Assembly (NCBI GenBank): GCA_914767715.1
Contig: OU612067.1
Span: 29,736,162 to 29,796,161 of the forward strand
Origin: Membranipora membranacea
Taxonomy: Eukaryota; Bryozoa; Gymnolaemata; Cheilostomatida; Membraniporidae
DNA: 60,000 bases
Reading direction: 5' to 3'
This document shows positions 11,001 to 23,408 of this stretch, one piece after another. The notes under the pieces are model-generated. The model saw only the letters and a list, made by a program, of their open reading frames with translations. It ran no database searches and was not told the origin of the DNA. The position numbers and the translations under genes are program-made. The stretch's first letter is position 1. Each line of letters starts with the position of its first letter.

Positions 11001-12600
11001 TCATCTTGGAAATCGGTGTGGTGTGGTAACAAAAAAATCAGAGATGTATGGAGGTGATAAATTACTCAAAGCCTTAAATCCCGCAATGCAAGTAAAATAA
11101 TTGCTCAGTATTGGAAGGGGTAAAATTTTAAGTGATGTACATAGGTCATTAGTAGGTGACAAATAAAAAGGTATATGTTGAACATTGGCAACAATTCTCA
11201 AGGCTCTTTTTTGCTGAGTGAAAATTGGGTTTTTGATATTTGATGCGCATAAATTGTAATATATATGGATACCATTAATGAGATAACAGTGAATAAATTG
11301 AAAATGAAATTGTTTAGCAGAATGCGTGGTCAAGTAGGGTCTGCATAGCTTAAGTAAGTTTGTATTTTTTGACACCTTATCCAAAACAGTCTCAATGACC
11401 ATTCAATGAAAATGAGTCAGATATCTTAAAGCCAAGAAGTTCAGTTTCATGCCTTGTTTCTGCCATATTTGGTTATTGTCAATTTTTAAATTTAATGATG
11501 AATCCTCCCAAAAAAGAGAATTTAAAAGGTGTGATTTTTTTATAATTTATTGTCATGTGATTATTTTTGCGCCACTTGTTGATTGAAACCAAATCTCGAT
11601 TACAAATTTGAACTAACGTAGAGGGAACAGAATGGCTTGCTACAAAAACAGTGTCATCAGCATATGCATAAGAGTTCGAGGAGAGAGGTAGATTTAGTAG
11701 GTCATTGATATAAATCTGAAATAAAGTTGATGCCAGTATTGAACCTTGCAGAACCCCAATATTGATGTCAAGTATTGATGACACTGCACCGTTATTATGA
11801 ACATACTGAGACCTGTCCTGTGGAAATGATGATAGCAACAAAAATGCCTTGTTCTCAAAATTAAAGTTCTGAAGTTTATTTTAATATTTGGTGATCAACA
11901 CAATCAAATGCCTTGCAGAAATCAATAAACAGAAAAATACTCTTCCTTTGTTTGAGTTTCTCAGAAGAATAGTCAGAAATAATTTTGTGAATGGCGTCGC
12001 TGCATGAATGTGCAGTGCGAAAACTGGACTGCCATGAAGATATTAGATGGTTTTCATTTAAAAATATCTGAATATTAATATTTAAATGTTTTCAAATATC
12101 TTCGAAAGAACGGGTAAAACTGATATAGGTCTATAATTTCCTGGGTCATCTTTTGACCCTGACTAAAAAATAGGGGTTACGCAAGCAATTTTCCAGACTT
12201 TTGAAAATACTCCTTCATCTAAAATTCTATTGAAAATATCTGTGAGCACTGGACCTACGTAGGGAAATGCTCTGTTTAACATCCGAACTGAAATCTAGTC
12301 AGGACCAGTGCTTTTCCCTATGGGTATTGATTTTAGAAGCTTATGCAATGAAACTGTTTTAAATTTTGGAAATTGTTTCAAACCTTTGTGGTGGTAATTT
12401 GGTAAAGTACTAGAAAAATAAGAAATCAAAGCAAAATCTTTTGATAGCTCCGCAGCGATAGATGTAAAATGCTCGTTCAAATTACTGCTAGAAATATCAG
12501 CAGCATTGTCAATGTAAGTTTTAGTTTTGTTTCTGATATTTAGCGCATTCCACAATGATTTGGTACTATGGCCTTTGGAATTTTCAACCAGTTTTGTCAT
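11001..12600 (-). pseudogene. LINE reverse transcriptase, broken
   Basis: Blocks in order on the minus strand: GKSTGPD (12310), DPGNYRPISVLPVLSKIFE (about 12110), FIDFCKAFDCVDH (about 11900), GVLQGSILASTLFQIYINDL (about 11740) and the catalytic YADDT at 11650-11664. The C-terminal QQKRALRIVA region (about 11200) follows. All match the non-LTR RT order. Stops and frameshifts between blocks, for example after TPIF and within the 11840-12290 stretch, show it is inactive. Confidence 0.85.
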
Positions 12601-12861
12601 TTATACTTCTTTTTTCTTTTTATCATGTTAGTGACTAAGTTTCTTTCAGTTTTATAAAAATCCCATAACTTTTGATATTTATACTGGTCTCTTAGTCTCA
12701 TATTTGACATAGCGAGTCCTCCGTTGTATAAGTTTTGATGTTAAATTTAAGAAAGTTTCATTGAAATTCTCTATGACATGGTTAATGTTGTTGTAACATA
12801 GAGATTGGTGCCAGTCAACATTGCTGAAATATTTGTGTACATTTTCATCGAGAAATTTGCT

Positions 12862-13363
12862 TTAATCGTTGAAATTTATCTTAATTCTTTTCTCTGATTT
12901 TACAACACCCTTTTTCCGTATTGCCATAACCAAAAAATGATCACTTAAAGAGTATTTCAGAAATATGCTAGAACGAACATTGGCTGGTTGGTTGGTGTAT
13001 ATGTGATCAATGATAGATTCAGAATTTTCCGCAATTCTTGTAAAATCCTTTATTAGTTGTGTAAGTCCAAGTGGATTTATGACATTACTAAACCACCTGA
13101 CCAATGTGCTGTTATGACTGAGGTCAACATTATCACCCAAAATGATTACTTCCCTGCAAATTCATACAATGTTAATGTAATGTAATGTAATGAGTGAAGA
13201 CATGGTTCCAATCAACAAGTGCGCTAGGTGGGCGATAAACGAAGCATGTTAAAAAATATTGTGAGTGGATTTGGGAGATTTTCAAAGAAATTGACTCAGG
13301 CATTGAAGGGTTTGCAACATTGATCTCTTCAAATGAAATACCAACACGTATGTAGCATAGCAA
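12862..13363 (-). pseudogene. LINE endonuclease domain, broken
   Basis: Two minus-strand frames give typical endonuclease blocks: VYRPPSALVDW (13363-13172), then LGDNVDLSHN, LTQLIKDFTRIAENSESIID and YSLSDHFLV (13140-12862). In the family these correspond to YRPP, the GDFN catalytic block, the TRxT/IDH block and the SDH histidine motif. The domain nicks target DNA to start reverse transcription. Asn-Val replaces Phe-Asn in GDFN, and the domain is split by a frameshift. Confidence 0.75.
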
Positions 13364-13573
13364 CCCCCCTCCTTGACCAGTATTCCTATCCTGTCTTACA
13401 ATACTATAGTCCGATATATGAAAAAAACTATTGATTTAGACTCATTTAGAAAAGACTCAGATTAACAAAAAATATCGAGATCATTTTCATGTAAGATCAT
13501 TTTAACTTCATCAATTTTGCTTGTAAGCCTTCTAATATTTAGATGAGCTATTTTCATGCCTTGAGGAAAATAA

Positions 13574-14668
13574 CTAGAGATTTGGAGTTGAAATTTCTGA
13601 TAGGTGGCGATATATGAATAAAGATTTGAGTGGTATACCATTGTGTATAGCGTGTTTCATGTCGGTTTGTGATGAGAATTTTACCTTCGCAGTGCGCAAG
13701 GTCTTACCACCTTTTGAGAGTCTCTCAATAGTGGCCTCCGGATAAACTGCTTTGACATCTCGCTCTATATCATTGTTACTGCCTTCTTTAGGGACATTGT
13801 ACATCATGGCACAGTTTATATTCTCAGTCTTGGGGTCTTGTGGTCTTCTTGCAGTCGATCCACCAAAGAGGAGACAATTCCATTCTGTTACAATTTTTAT
13901 AGCTGCAGCAGTATTATATATATAATATATATACATATACATTTATATATATATATATAATATATAATATATCTCTAAATTGAATGGCCAGTTTTGGATG
14001 ATCTGACTTTAACTTATAAGGCGTTATTTTTTCTACAATCACTAGACCATAATGTTTACAGATCTCTTGTCGAGCAATATCTTGGTTGTAATTTAAATGG
14101 AAAGCTGAGTCTTTCTCAATATTTAACGATAATGTTTCTTTCAGGTGCAAATGGTTCTCTATGAGTTGACTGTGGATTGGCTGAGCTGTGTTGGTCCTTA
14201 CTGGATGATTTGAGATTTGACTTTCTGCTGTGAAGGATATTATTGTTTGGTGATCCACTATGGTGTGGTGAATGGGAAGGCCGGCCGTGGAATTGGAAGG
14301 ATAGTGGTCATATAAAGGGTTTGCCTGGTTTTGTTGAGTGGATGTGTGTGGTGTGGAGGGGGAAACATGAGCACCAGTGTCGTGACTTTGTGTTTTTCCA
14401 GCAACCTCTGAGTACGTTCCAAATTTCTGGTTGATTGAAGATTCCAGTTGTTGTTTTACCCAGAACATTTGATGGTTAAATTTCTGCTCCATAGTTTCTG
14501 AGAAGTGGCTCAGGTGAGCACGTAATGTGTCATTGGTTAATGGTCCGACGTTTCTGCTCTCCTGCATTTGTTGGATGATCTTGGCCTGGTTACTCAGTTC
14601 ATTAAATGTATTTTGGCTTCAAGTTTCTGTAGAGTTATCTTCTCATTTTCATACAATTTTGTTCTTAT
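13574..14668 (-). pseudogene. LINE ORF1 with coiled coil and RRM-like part
   Basis: From about 14668 the frame shows a heptad-rich coiled coil (QAKIIQQMQESRNVG then HFSETMEQKFNHQ), with one frameshift near 14615. A Ser/Thr/Pro/Gln-rich linker follows, then a segment ending ERLSKGGKTLRTAKVKF that resembles the RRM-like half of LINE ORF1 proteins, where the product coats element RNA. A TA-rich microsatellite of about 65 bases (13914-13980) has been inserted into or expanded within the ORF and separates the two halves. Not functional. Confidence 0.65.
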
Positions 14669-15117
14669 TATGAGCTAGAAGTTGTCCCACTTTGCCCAAT
14701 ATTTCATATCCCGTCCTTGTATCCGGCTAAACATAGAGAATTCTTTACAGAAGAAGAATCTAGGATCAAAAATTGATGTCTCCGAACATTCGAAATTTTA
14801 TCAGCATACAAGTTCTTCCTGTATACAGGTATTATTTCAAACTGCAAGCACCACTCAGAACAATCAATTGTGTTAATGTCGTTAAAAAACGCTCCATAAA
14901 CCCTTTTACTTGCAAGATAATAATAGAATAGATAGCGATAGATATTTGATTTACAATTTCCAATCCAAATTCAATACTACTGCTTTTAATTTTTGCTGGA
15001 CTGGGTAATAGTTTTTGAGCGGTTGGATCGAATGAGGTCGCATAATTCATCTACTGGTACTTGAATAAACCCACCTTAACCAGTGATATAAACAAAGTTT
15101 GAGCCAGGGATACCCAT
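14669..15117. other. No supported gene
   Basis: Possible 5' flank of the LINE. Short frames on both strands have no recognisable domain. Confidence 0.4.
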
Positions 15118-15365
15118 CAAATAATTATCAAATATTTTAATCCTACGAAATTTTGCAGCTTAATTTGAGCTAGATATTCCCAAATGCAGTCACCAATAGC
15201 TCCTTGGCCATATGCCATCAACAGCTTGAAGTCAATATGGTTAGTTGGGTATCCAGATAAATCACAGTATGAAAGGTATTTACTATGGTATCTATCTGTC
15301 ATGAGGATATTATTGTTCACTGTGTTGAGGGCTGTGATGCCATACAGAGAGCAAGGAGTTACTGG
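15118..15365 (-). pseudogene. Possible YWTD-propeller-like exon fragment
   Basis: The minus strand encodes GITALNTVNNNILMTDRY followed by YLSYCDLSG. The spacing (G-I-x-A-L-x..N-x-I-L-x-T-D..L-x-G) resembles one blade of an LDL-receptor YWTD beta-propeller. A hAT-type MITE (15366-15756) sits directly at its upstream edge, and the frame appears to continue on the far side (WAKTPVT), so the MITE would have split it. The assignment rests on one blade and is weak; an unrelated exon is possible. Confidence 0.25.
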
Positions 15366-15756
15366 TAGTGCTGTCACGATTTTGTGTTTGGCTAGGACTG
15401 CCTCGATTCTGAGTGTGGCATCGATTTTCCCGATTTCGATTTTTTGATTTTACACCTTCCCTTTTAACCAACACTTGTCCCAATTTCGATTTTCCATTTC
15501 TCCTTATCGGTACTTTCGATTTTAGGTATCGATATATGGTTATAATCTTTGAGATTAGTTATAGTGAGTGAATTGAAGTGTCATAAGGTATTGTGTGAAT
15601 GAAAAGAGGAATCGCAATAACCATATATCGACCATAGTAACCGTGACAATGAATTTACCACTGGGCAATCGACTTCAGCTGTCACCTTATTAAATCTTGA
15701 TAATGAGGTGTGATCGATTAGGTATTCCCGATATGAGTCGTATCGTGACAGCACTA
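15366..15756. mobile_element. hAT-type MITE, 391 bp
   Basis: The ends are perfect 15-bp inverted repeats, TAGTGCTGTCACGAT and its complement. They are flanked by 8-bp direct repeats GTTACTGG (15358-15365) and GTTACAGG (15757-15764), 7 of 8 identical. An 8-bp target duplication and TAG-starting ends are the hallmark of hAT transposons. The interior has repeated TTTCGATTTT motifs near 15420-15530 and an inner inverted repeat (CGATATATGGTTAT near 15530 against its complement near 15623). There is no transposase, so it is non-autonomous. Confidence 0.9.
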
Positions 15757-15764
15757 GTTACAGG

Positions 15765-17459
15765 GGTCTTAGCCCATGATTATAATTATTCAAAATTGTA
15801 TTGCGCTAGCCTTAATTATTAGCCATTGTTTTGTAAGCCTAATGCCAGCAATCACCTCTAGTATGCCTACCTGTAAATATGAGAGCACTACATAGTAAAT
15901 CATTTTATTGTAGTGCAAACAGAGAGACATTGCGACAACGCAAACCAACACAATTATGAGAGTATGTCCACTTAATCTTGTCACCAAACAATATCTCAAG
16001 CGCATGTTTTTAAAACAATTTTAATTAGCCACACAATTACACATCATTATGAAAAGCAGCACATGATAACCTTATATGAGAAGAATGCTGTGTGTACAGC
16101 CTCTGCTTACAATTGAAATTGCTAGAATGACAAATTATGCTGTGTTAAACATTGTCCAGCTCCTATCTCAATTTTAACTTATGAATCCCAACGCTCAGTA
16201 CCAAGACATGCACATATTTTGGTAACCTTCCCTTTATCATAATAGATAGATTGCAATTCAGTATTCATAGATCAGTTTCTTGCAAAAATCTGTAATCAAA
16301 GAGTTACCCATGCCTGCCTATTGTCAAGCCCTGTGGACTCACCAAACCCATGACCTCCAATACATGCGTGCTTTGCGACTGACACTCTTAGTGTATACCA
16401 CCAACTCTTAAATCAATTTCATTCTTCTTAGCACACTTTCTGCATTAATAAATAATCGAAGCAACTAAAATATAATCTAATCTGCCGTTTGGCTAAATAA
16501 GCCATCACAAAAGTACAAAGAAGATCTTTTCGGACCGACAGAGTCAGTATATTGTGGAGGCATATGTCATATGAGATTATAATAATATTAATAACCATTC
16601 ACGTCATGGTTTCACTGGCTTTCTATGCTTGGCTCAGGGAGGCTCTACTGGTTGTGGAGCAAATCAATTGAATAGTATAAAACTCATGCACTTTCCCCGA
16701 CAATCTGTTCTTTGACAAAGGTGAGCTAACCTATATATACATGGAAATTACAGCTTAACTACACATGAATAAAAAATATTGTTGAGATATTAAACATTGA
16801 AATAAGATGGGAAACCAAACAAGACCAATTGTGCCCAAGACTCATTTCCACATTTGATGTTGAATGATGAGATTTTCTGCTAAATTACTCGATTCGAATC
16901 AGCACCATCAATAATTTATTTTATAATCAGAATATTGTGTAAAATGTAGTATTAACAATTTATAATCTTTGGTATTAACAGTATTAGGCAAACTGTAGTG
17001 GATTATAATTGTACTTGTGGCATTTGGGATAAAGGATTATTGTGCCTCATACATTGATTTAATTGAAAGCTTGTTATAGATGGGGCTTTGTTTAGACAAA
17101 GAGAGTATATCAGAGGCTAAGGTCTCTGGCGTATTGCGCAATCGTTAGCATACATCAGGCATACTTTTAAAAAATAGATATACATGTTACATTGTGCGTG
17201 TATGCAATTTACAATGATGCAAAAATGGTCATTTTTGGACAGCCCTATTCCAAACGACCAAAAAAGATGTGGAAGAAATCGGACTATTGGAAGTAGGTTT
17301 GCGATACATTACCTTGTTAGTAAAGGCTGTTTTTTGTAGATTTCTTTGAGAAATAATATTTTTTTAAATATTTTTGTTGCTCATTGGGTTTATATTGGTA
17401 TAATGCATAATTACATGTGGGTCTAATTCACCTATGATAAATACACTTCCCTAAAATTC
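15765..17459. other. No supported gene
   Basis: AT-rich sequence with no exon chain, element ends or RNA gene that I could support on either strand. Confidence 0.5.
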
Positions 17460-18150
17460 AGCCAATACTTTTAATGAACTGAGTATTGACTACCTCTTCC
17501 AGTTCTTGAATTCTTGACTGCAGTTACTGGTTCAAAGCCTTGCACATATATTGACTGCAGTCTGGAACTTTGATAGGTGGTGAAGAAATTGGTGGGTAAG
17601 AACTTAAGTCAGAGATTGGTGGAGGGATCGATTTATTGAGAGGAGATCTTGATCTTTATCTTGATTTTTCTCTTGATATCTTTGGTGGAGTGACTTGGTC
17701 ATGTATTCCTGTCTCAGCTTGTCTCCTGCTCAAGGTTGCAGATTTAAGCTGTTGGTTGATGGGAGAGGAATTTTTTATAGCGGTTCGAACCTGAGTGATA
17801 TCCATGTCAGACTGGACAATAGGAGATGAGGTGTTGGGGATGGGTGATATAGGACTGGCCGTATTGTTGATTGGGCTCTGGTTTTTGACTACAAACAATC
17901 ACTATCTGCAGGTTTTTTGTAGTGCCCTTAACTTCTATATTTGATGTTTGGTTAAAGGTACTATCCAGCTTCTTCTGAATGGCATTTTTCTTGTCCAGAT
18001 AATATGGCACTTGGTTGACATGTTCCTCAGTTTATTCAGGCTTCATTGTGAAAACCAGTGTAGGTTCAGAGGAAGATGAAGTACTTTCCGAGTCTAAGTC
18101 ATTGCTATTCTTTTTCCGAGCTCGGTGAAAATGTTTTATCATTTGTTAAA
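17460..18150 (-). pseudogene. Second broken copy of the 7-8 kb retroelement ORF
   Basis: The minus strand reads a basic start (HFHRARKK), a Ser/Glu stretch, then PYYLDKKNAIQKKLDST and SNIEVKG. It aligns with PYVLKRMKAIQNKLDSS and VIEIKG of the ORF at 7152-8086. A frameshift near 17890 leads to a Ser/Pro-rich region (SPINNTASPISPIPNTSSP) and a basic segment, with an in-frame stop near 17657, and it ends in a short coiled coil (LQSRIQELEEVV). The two copies differ much more downstream than at the start, so they come from different subfamilies. Inferred to be the RNA-binding ORF of a non-LTR element. Confidence 0.45.
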
Positions 18151-18212
18151 TATTACTATTATAGGTTTTAGTAAAAACAATGTCAGAGCAGTTTTTTATT
18201 GCTGCTTGCTGT

Positions 18213-18265
18213 GTCGCTCACAACAATCCTATTTTGTTCACAACAATTTTGCTCACAACAATCCA
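18213..18265 (+). repeat. Three imperfect CTCACAACAAT units
   Basis: CTCACAACAATCC, TTCACAACAATTT and CTCACAACAATCC occur in close succession: a small degenerate tandem repeat. Confidence 0.7.
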
Positions 18266-19149
18266 CAAACAGCTATTTTGTAAGGAATAAGAAATGATAG
18301 AACAAATTCAAAACATTATCAAATGTGAGCAACAATTTCAATCCCAAAATGCTGCTAAATCATCTAATTTAAACTTGGTAATTTATGTGGTTATAAGCGG
18401 TGCGCATCCAGAATACAATGGAGTTTAAGACTGCTGAACAAAATTGCCTCTTGTTGTAATATTGAATAGAGGAAAATACTTTTACCAAGCTGTTGGTAGC
18501 TTTTAAAGTTTTTTATCTCTGCATCTGACACTATCAGACACAGCAGCACTAAAAAACTTCTTGAAATATTAAAGAATGATTGCATGTGATGAATTGCACA
18601 ATAGAATTATCGCTGGGTACCAATAACTTTGATGCATGGATTTTTCAAATTATAATACCCTTGATGACCCCTCAATCACACATATAAATTACAAATTTGC
18701 TCCAAAATGAAATTCAATAATCAGGGTTATGTGTGCACTGCTGTAATGAACCTTGATTTCTAAGTTTATGGACGAATCCAAAGAAAATGCTTTCTCGCCT
18801 TGCCTGCCTGCCTGCCTGCCCGCCCGCCTGCCTGCCTGCCTGCCATGCAAACTCCTAATATGTGAATTTAGTAGCGTTGACTTGTGATACAGAAGTCCTC
18901 TGTTTTATAAATGTGCAATCATGTTAGCAATTTTATGCACTCAGCATAAGTTTTTGTTTTATGTATCCATCTCTGGAGAGAGGGGTTTAAAATAAACAAA
19001 CAAACAATGTACACATCTCAACTTCTGAATCATCCAACTATTACTTCGTCTGGCTTTCCTAGAGAGTTTATCATCAGTCCATGTTTATTCTAGCTATCCA
19101 ACAATATCACCAGTTTGGCAGCTGTCTATCTATCTACCGAAGTATACAT
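18263..19149. other. No supported gene
   Basis: Apart from the TGCC microsatellite there is only a short AAAC-rich stretch near 18990-19005, which could be a retroelement tail. No coding evidence. Confidence 0.45.
18801..18844 (+). repeat. (TGCC)n microsatellite
   Basis: Eleven 4-bp units, TGCC with two central CGCC variants. Confidence 0.95.
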
Positions 19150-19890
19150 TGATGATCGTGACATTGAGCAGGGTCCTTCGTTTTAGGATCAATTGGAATA
19201 GTTACCTGACCACAATCTACTGTTTGTTTTACAAGCATGATATTCATTACAGCAAGCACCATACTAGCTGAAATGAGTAAAATATGTGCTGTTCTCAGTT
19301 TATGGCCAAATCACTAACTGGTTTTATATTCAAAATGTTCATACAAATATATCTTTTCATATATTTTTATCCCTCCAAAGTATTGACCTAAGTATTATAG
19401 CGTAAGTGCAATCATAATTTCTGTGTAGGGTTTGGCTACCCTCAAATCAACTGTTGACAAGGAATTACCCAACTATGAAGTGCAGATTCATTTTTGTTTG
19501 TCGACGGTAAATTTCAAACAAAATATCAGAAAGTGTTGAGATAGTTTTTTTCCTTCCAGAGCCAATATATTATCAATTTTTTTAATCTGGGGCAGGTTGC
19601 AGCAACATTAGCTAGGTCTTCCCTGCTCCAGCATTATTAGCTATTTTCATTAAGAACCAATGAATTTGCCTTTGTTGTTAAACAAACAAGAGTATATAAA
19701 ATAGTAGAAAGCAAAGAAACAAAGGCAACTGCAAACTTGATAATGATAAGAAAAGTATCCAACATATTATAAAGAGTTGTCCAGGCTTGTGCAAAAATAG
19801 CCAATCATGTAAAGAATCAAAAAAGTAGCCTGAGAAATTCTGTTCAGCTGTTCAGCATGTTCAGCCTGTTCAGCAATTTACAGTTACCGC

Positions 19891-21288
19891 CCAACACAAC
19901 CTGTTTAACGTTATGTAACTGGTTTAATTGGGTGATTTTTTGTACTGCTGGTAAGATGGTGTGATATATCATTCTTAGCAGATGGCTGGTTGCAAAAGGA
20001 TGTTTGAGTTAAATGTATTACAGACATAAAATACTCCAAGAAAGTGTTGAGTCATACAGGAAGGCCGTAATATGCTGCACTTTTGTGGCAACTACGAAGA
20101 GTAAGTGAGGTCTGCTCAGAGTGGATCTCTAACTTAAGCCTTTGACTATCTAACAAGAGGTGGAAGGTCTGAGAACAGCGAACCGATGCTGATTAGGTCT
20201 GATAGAGAGGACTAGTAACTAAGGGTTAGTCAGGTCTGCTCAGAGAGGATTAGTGACTGAAATAATTGACTATCTAACAAAAGTTAGTGAGGTCTGTGAC
20301 TATTAAACTGGTACTAGTGAAGTCTGACAAAGAGGAATTTCACAAGAAGAGATAGTGGTGTCTGTTCAGAGAGGATTAGCAGAATTTCTAAACACTAAAT
20401 TGAAGTAGAAGTGTGTTTTGTAAGAAAAGCTTCTAACAGGTTATGAGAACGGATTATCTGAATAGTATGGTGAGGGCTCTGACTCTGGGAAAAGCCTTGG
20501 GGCTAGCTAGTGAGAGTTTGTTGCTGTTTACTGAACATTAAGCCACTGCGTGAGATGGACGTTCTAAAGTACGCCAGAGAGGCTGAGAAAAAGCTTGGAG
20601 TTGGGAGAAACCCTTACGATAGACTTGTGGTATGCAATTAGATGCTTAAAGAACCCTGAACCCTGAACAACTTGAACAGTTGGTACGTGGTATGAAGTCT
20701 AAGCTTTATATGGCTGGGTTCAGGTTCAATGAGGAGAATGAGTTAGTAGTAGCTGAGATTGCCTGTCTAGTAATGTAATTTTTTCAGCATGGTGCTGACA
20801 AATTGATCCCGTGCAGCAATGCCAGTTGTAAGGGTGCCACTCCTGGTGTGCTAACCAGACGTGTAAATATGAGGAACAGTGATGAAGATTTTCTAGGCAG
20901 AAACTCAGTCAAACTCATCCGTATTTGTGGAACTGTGACGTAGAGACAATAGATGCCTTGAGGTGTGAGGATATTCCTCTTAAAAATGGGGGTATCACAA
21001 ACCCATCTTTTAGATTTCATGTTTGTACATACTGTGAGCATTTACATTCTTATTATTTGGTGACCTTTGTTCAATGCTTTAATGGTTGATCCAACACAGC
21101 CTGTTTTAACGGTATGTAACTGGTTTTGGTTTGGGTGATTTTGTGAACTGTTGGTTTGATGGTGTGATATATTATTCTAAGCAGTTGGTTGGTTACAAAA
21201 GGCTGTTTGAGTTACATATTGTATTAAAGACCTAAAAAAACTCCAAGAAAGCGTTGAGTCATACAGGAAGCCCGTAATATTACTGCAC
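19891..21288 (+). mobile_element. LTR-like element (190-bp direct repeats)
   Basis: Direct repeats 19891-20080 and 21091-21288 run from CCAACACA(A/G)CCTG to TGCAC and are about 80-85 percent alike. They enclose about 1 kb. The interior begins with four or so copies of an AGGTCTGCTCAGAGAGGATT-like motif, then a small gag-like coding remnant at 20555-20779. The mirrored position of the right arm lacks the whole unit, so it inserted after the palindrome formed. No primer-binding site, polypurine tract or TG..CA termini are clear, so a short non-autonomous LTR element (TRIM type) is the best but unproven name. Confidence 0.5.
20555..20779 (+). pseudogene. Small gag-like remnant inside LTR-like element
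   Basis: An ATG at 20555 opens MDVLKYAREAEKKLGVGRNP and runs to a TAG at 20639. In a shifted frame LEQLVRGMKSKLYMAGFRFN and an acidic end continue to a TAA at 20779. Charged, helix-rich sequence at the position where gag would sit suggests a decayed gag. No family match is claimed. Confidence 0.3.
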
Positions 21289-21785
21289 AATTGTAACGGG
21301 CATACAAATCAAAACTTTGGAAATAATCTCATTATATATTTCTGCATCATGGAATGATCATATTGATATCACTGTTGGATAAATCAGATCCAATCGTGCC
21401 AATTTACTTTATATATATATATATATCTACAGCACTACAAACGTAGCTTCCAACTTTGGAGCATACAATGCTGAGTTTTGCCGTGTCAATATCAATGTCA
21501 ATATTTGCAAACCCTTCCCGACAAGGCGGTGTCACGGAAACCTAAAGAGCAATTTAGGGCTATACACATCTTTGACCAGCTAGATTGTCAATGAAAATCA
21601 ACTGTATGTTTTTGAATTTTCCAACTAAGACGAATATGAAGAGGAAATCTTAGTTTTAGATCATTGTAGTCAGGGTATAGAGAGCTTGGCAAATACGTCA
21701 GACTGACTGTCACAAAGTTCGAGACTCCAGAGTCTGTTACAAAACAGAGCTTTGTAGTAGAGTTAAGAAACCAAATATCTGGTCA

Positions 21786-23408
21786 ATATCTTGTATGGCC
21801 GTGAAACTCCACTGGCCTCACTTAAACCTAAATTACAATCAGAAGTTTGTAAAGCAAAACATTCCCATCCTCAGAAAGTAAAACAGTCCTTTGATGCTTG
21901 TGATAGAGGATCACTGAAGAAACTTAAATCTATGTTGGAGCTCAAGGGACAAGATAAGGAATGTAACCTAGACCCTGATACCCTGAATGATGTCTATATT
22001 CCATTTGAGCATGAGTTCACACCACCAGAAATCTCACCAATACTCAGTCTTCCAATGTTGAAGAGGTTACTACTGCCCCAAGGAGATTGAAATGTAACAA
22101 AAGCACAGGACCTGACTGTATTCAAGGGAAATTACTGAAAGTTGGAGCTTATGCGCTGGGTTGACCACTGTGTGGGCTCTTCAATCTAATTGTAATGCAA
22201 GGTAAATTTCCATCTGTATGGAAAATTTCCCACCCGCACCAAGCCCATACCAAAATCAACCATTGCATCAGAGGTCAAAATCTACCGCCCAGTGGCACTG
22301 ACATCAGTATTTGCTAAGGTATTTGAACGCTTGCTGCTCAGATTTGTCAAACCTGGATTGCATGACAGTTCCCAGTTCGCTTTCTAGTCTCAAGGATTGA
22401 CTGAGGCAAGCAGTGGCGTACCTCACTGACATCGTCTCTGCTCATCTTGATACCAGTGCTAAAAACTATGCACGCTGCCTATTTATTGACTTCATTAGCA
22501 CATTTAACACCCTACTGGTTGATGGGCTCAGGAAGGCTCAACTCGATGATAACAAGGAGGATCTCAGTGGGTCATCACTAAAGATGGTATGTACGTACAG
22601 CACATATGATCTCCAGCAGCTGACAACTACCACCTACTTAAGTATGCTGATGATACTGTACTGATTGAGATGCTACATAGTGATGAGCCTCCTTCCTTCC
22701 AACGAGCCAGTGAACATTTGCTTAGCTGGTGCACTAAAAATGAGCTCATTATAAATGTAGGTTAAACCGAAGAAATACTGTTTAGTTATATGAGATTCAC
22801 CCCCTCTTGTGATGATCTGATTTTAAACGATACTATAGTGGATAGAGTTGATAATTTTAAATATCTCGGTACAATACTTGATAGTAAGCTGAATTTTGAA
22901 CTGAACACTGAGAATATTGTTGGCAAAGCCAGGAAGAGAATTTTATTATGAAACAGTTGTTCTTTTTGAGAATTACCAGACCTATTTGAGAGAGGTGTTA
23001 TATTACCTTCATTGAATGCTGCTTTATGTACCATCTCAGCACGATTCATGGTCATATGTCTAAGTACAGCACGAAAATCATCAATCATGTTATTAAGCTA
23101 GCAGGTAGACTGGGGGACTGTACCTTTGATGATATTTATAGTGCATGAAATCACGCTTCCTCTGTATGTTTACAACGGGAACTGACAACCCCCTATTCAT
23201 GTTAGACCGCATACCATAAGGCCTTAGTAGTAACTGCTACGGAGCAAAGGCCATAAAGTTCTTGAACTCTGTGATATGAGCAATATTATTTTTTGTTTTA
23301 TTATTTATATGTAACATCAGCAATTTGACTCAACTTTAGCTCTGTTGAAACACCATATTTCTCTTTTCAGAGACTGTATTAAACTCTATCCCTATCCCTA
23401 TCCCTATA
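21786..23408 (+). mobile_element. 5'-truncated LINE, plus strand, with CCCTAT tail
   Basis: Plus-strand RT blocks in several frames: CNKSTGPDCIQGKLLK (about 22100), YRPVALTSVFAKVFERLLL (about 22280), LFIDFISTFNT (about 22480), catalytic KYADDTV (YADDT at 22643-22657) and DNFKYLGTILDSKLNF (about 22845). The 3' end is a (CCCTAT)n tail at 23389-23408. The right palindrome arm has the uninterrupted target, so both insertion ends are visible; about 11 bases of target are missing on the left. Stops and frameshifts make it inactive. It is a different CR1-group lineage from the LINE at 10.7-14.7 kb. Confidence 0.85.

Larger units (their letters stand above)
10731..14668 (-). mobile_element. CR1/L2-like LINE, decayed, minus strand
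   Basis: The parts lie in the expected order on the minus strand: ORF1 (14668-13574), apurinic-type endonuclease (13363-12862), reverse transcriptase (12600-11479) and the post-RT C-terminal region (11402-11001). Downstream comes an AATAAA-like signal and a (TA)n tail at 10731-10746, consistent with the short microsatellite tails of CR1-group elements. The element is close to full length, but every domain is broken by frameshifts or stops. I could not identify a target duplication or the exact 5' end. Confidence 0.85.

Noticed and set aside
22786-23088. 100-codon minus-strand frame
   Set aside because: Antisense shadow of the plus-strand LINE reverse transcriptase.
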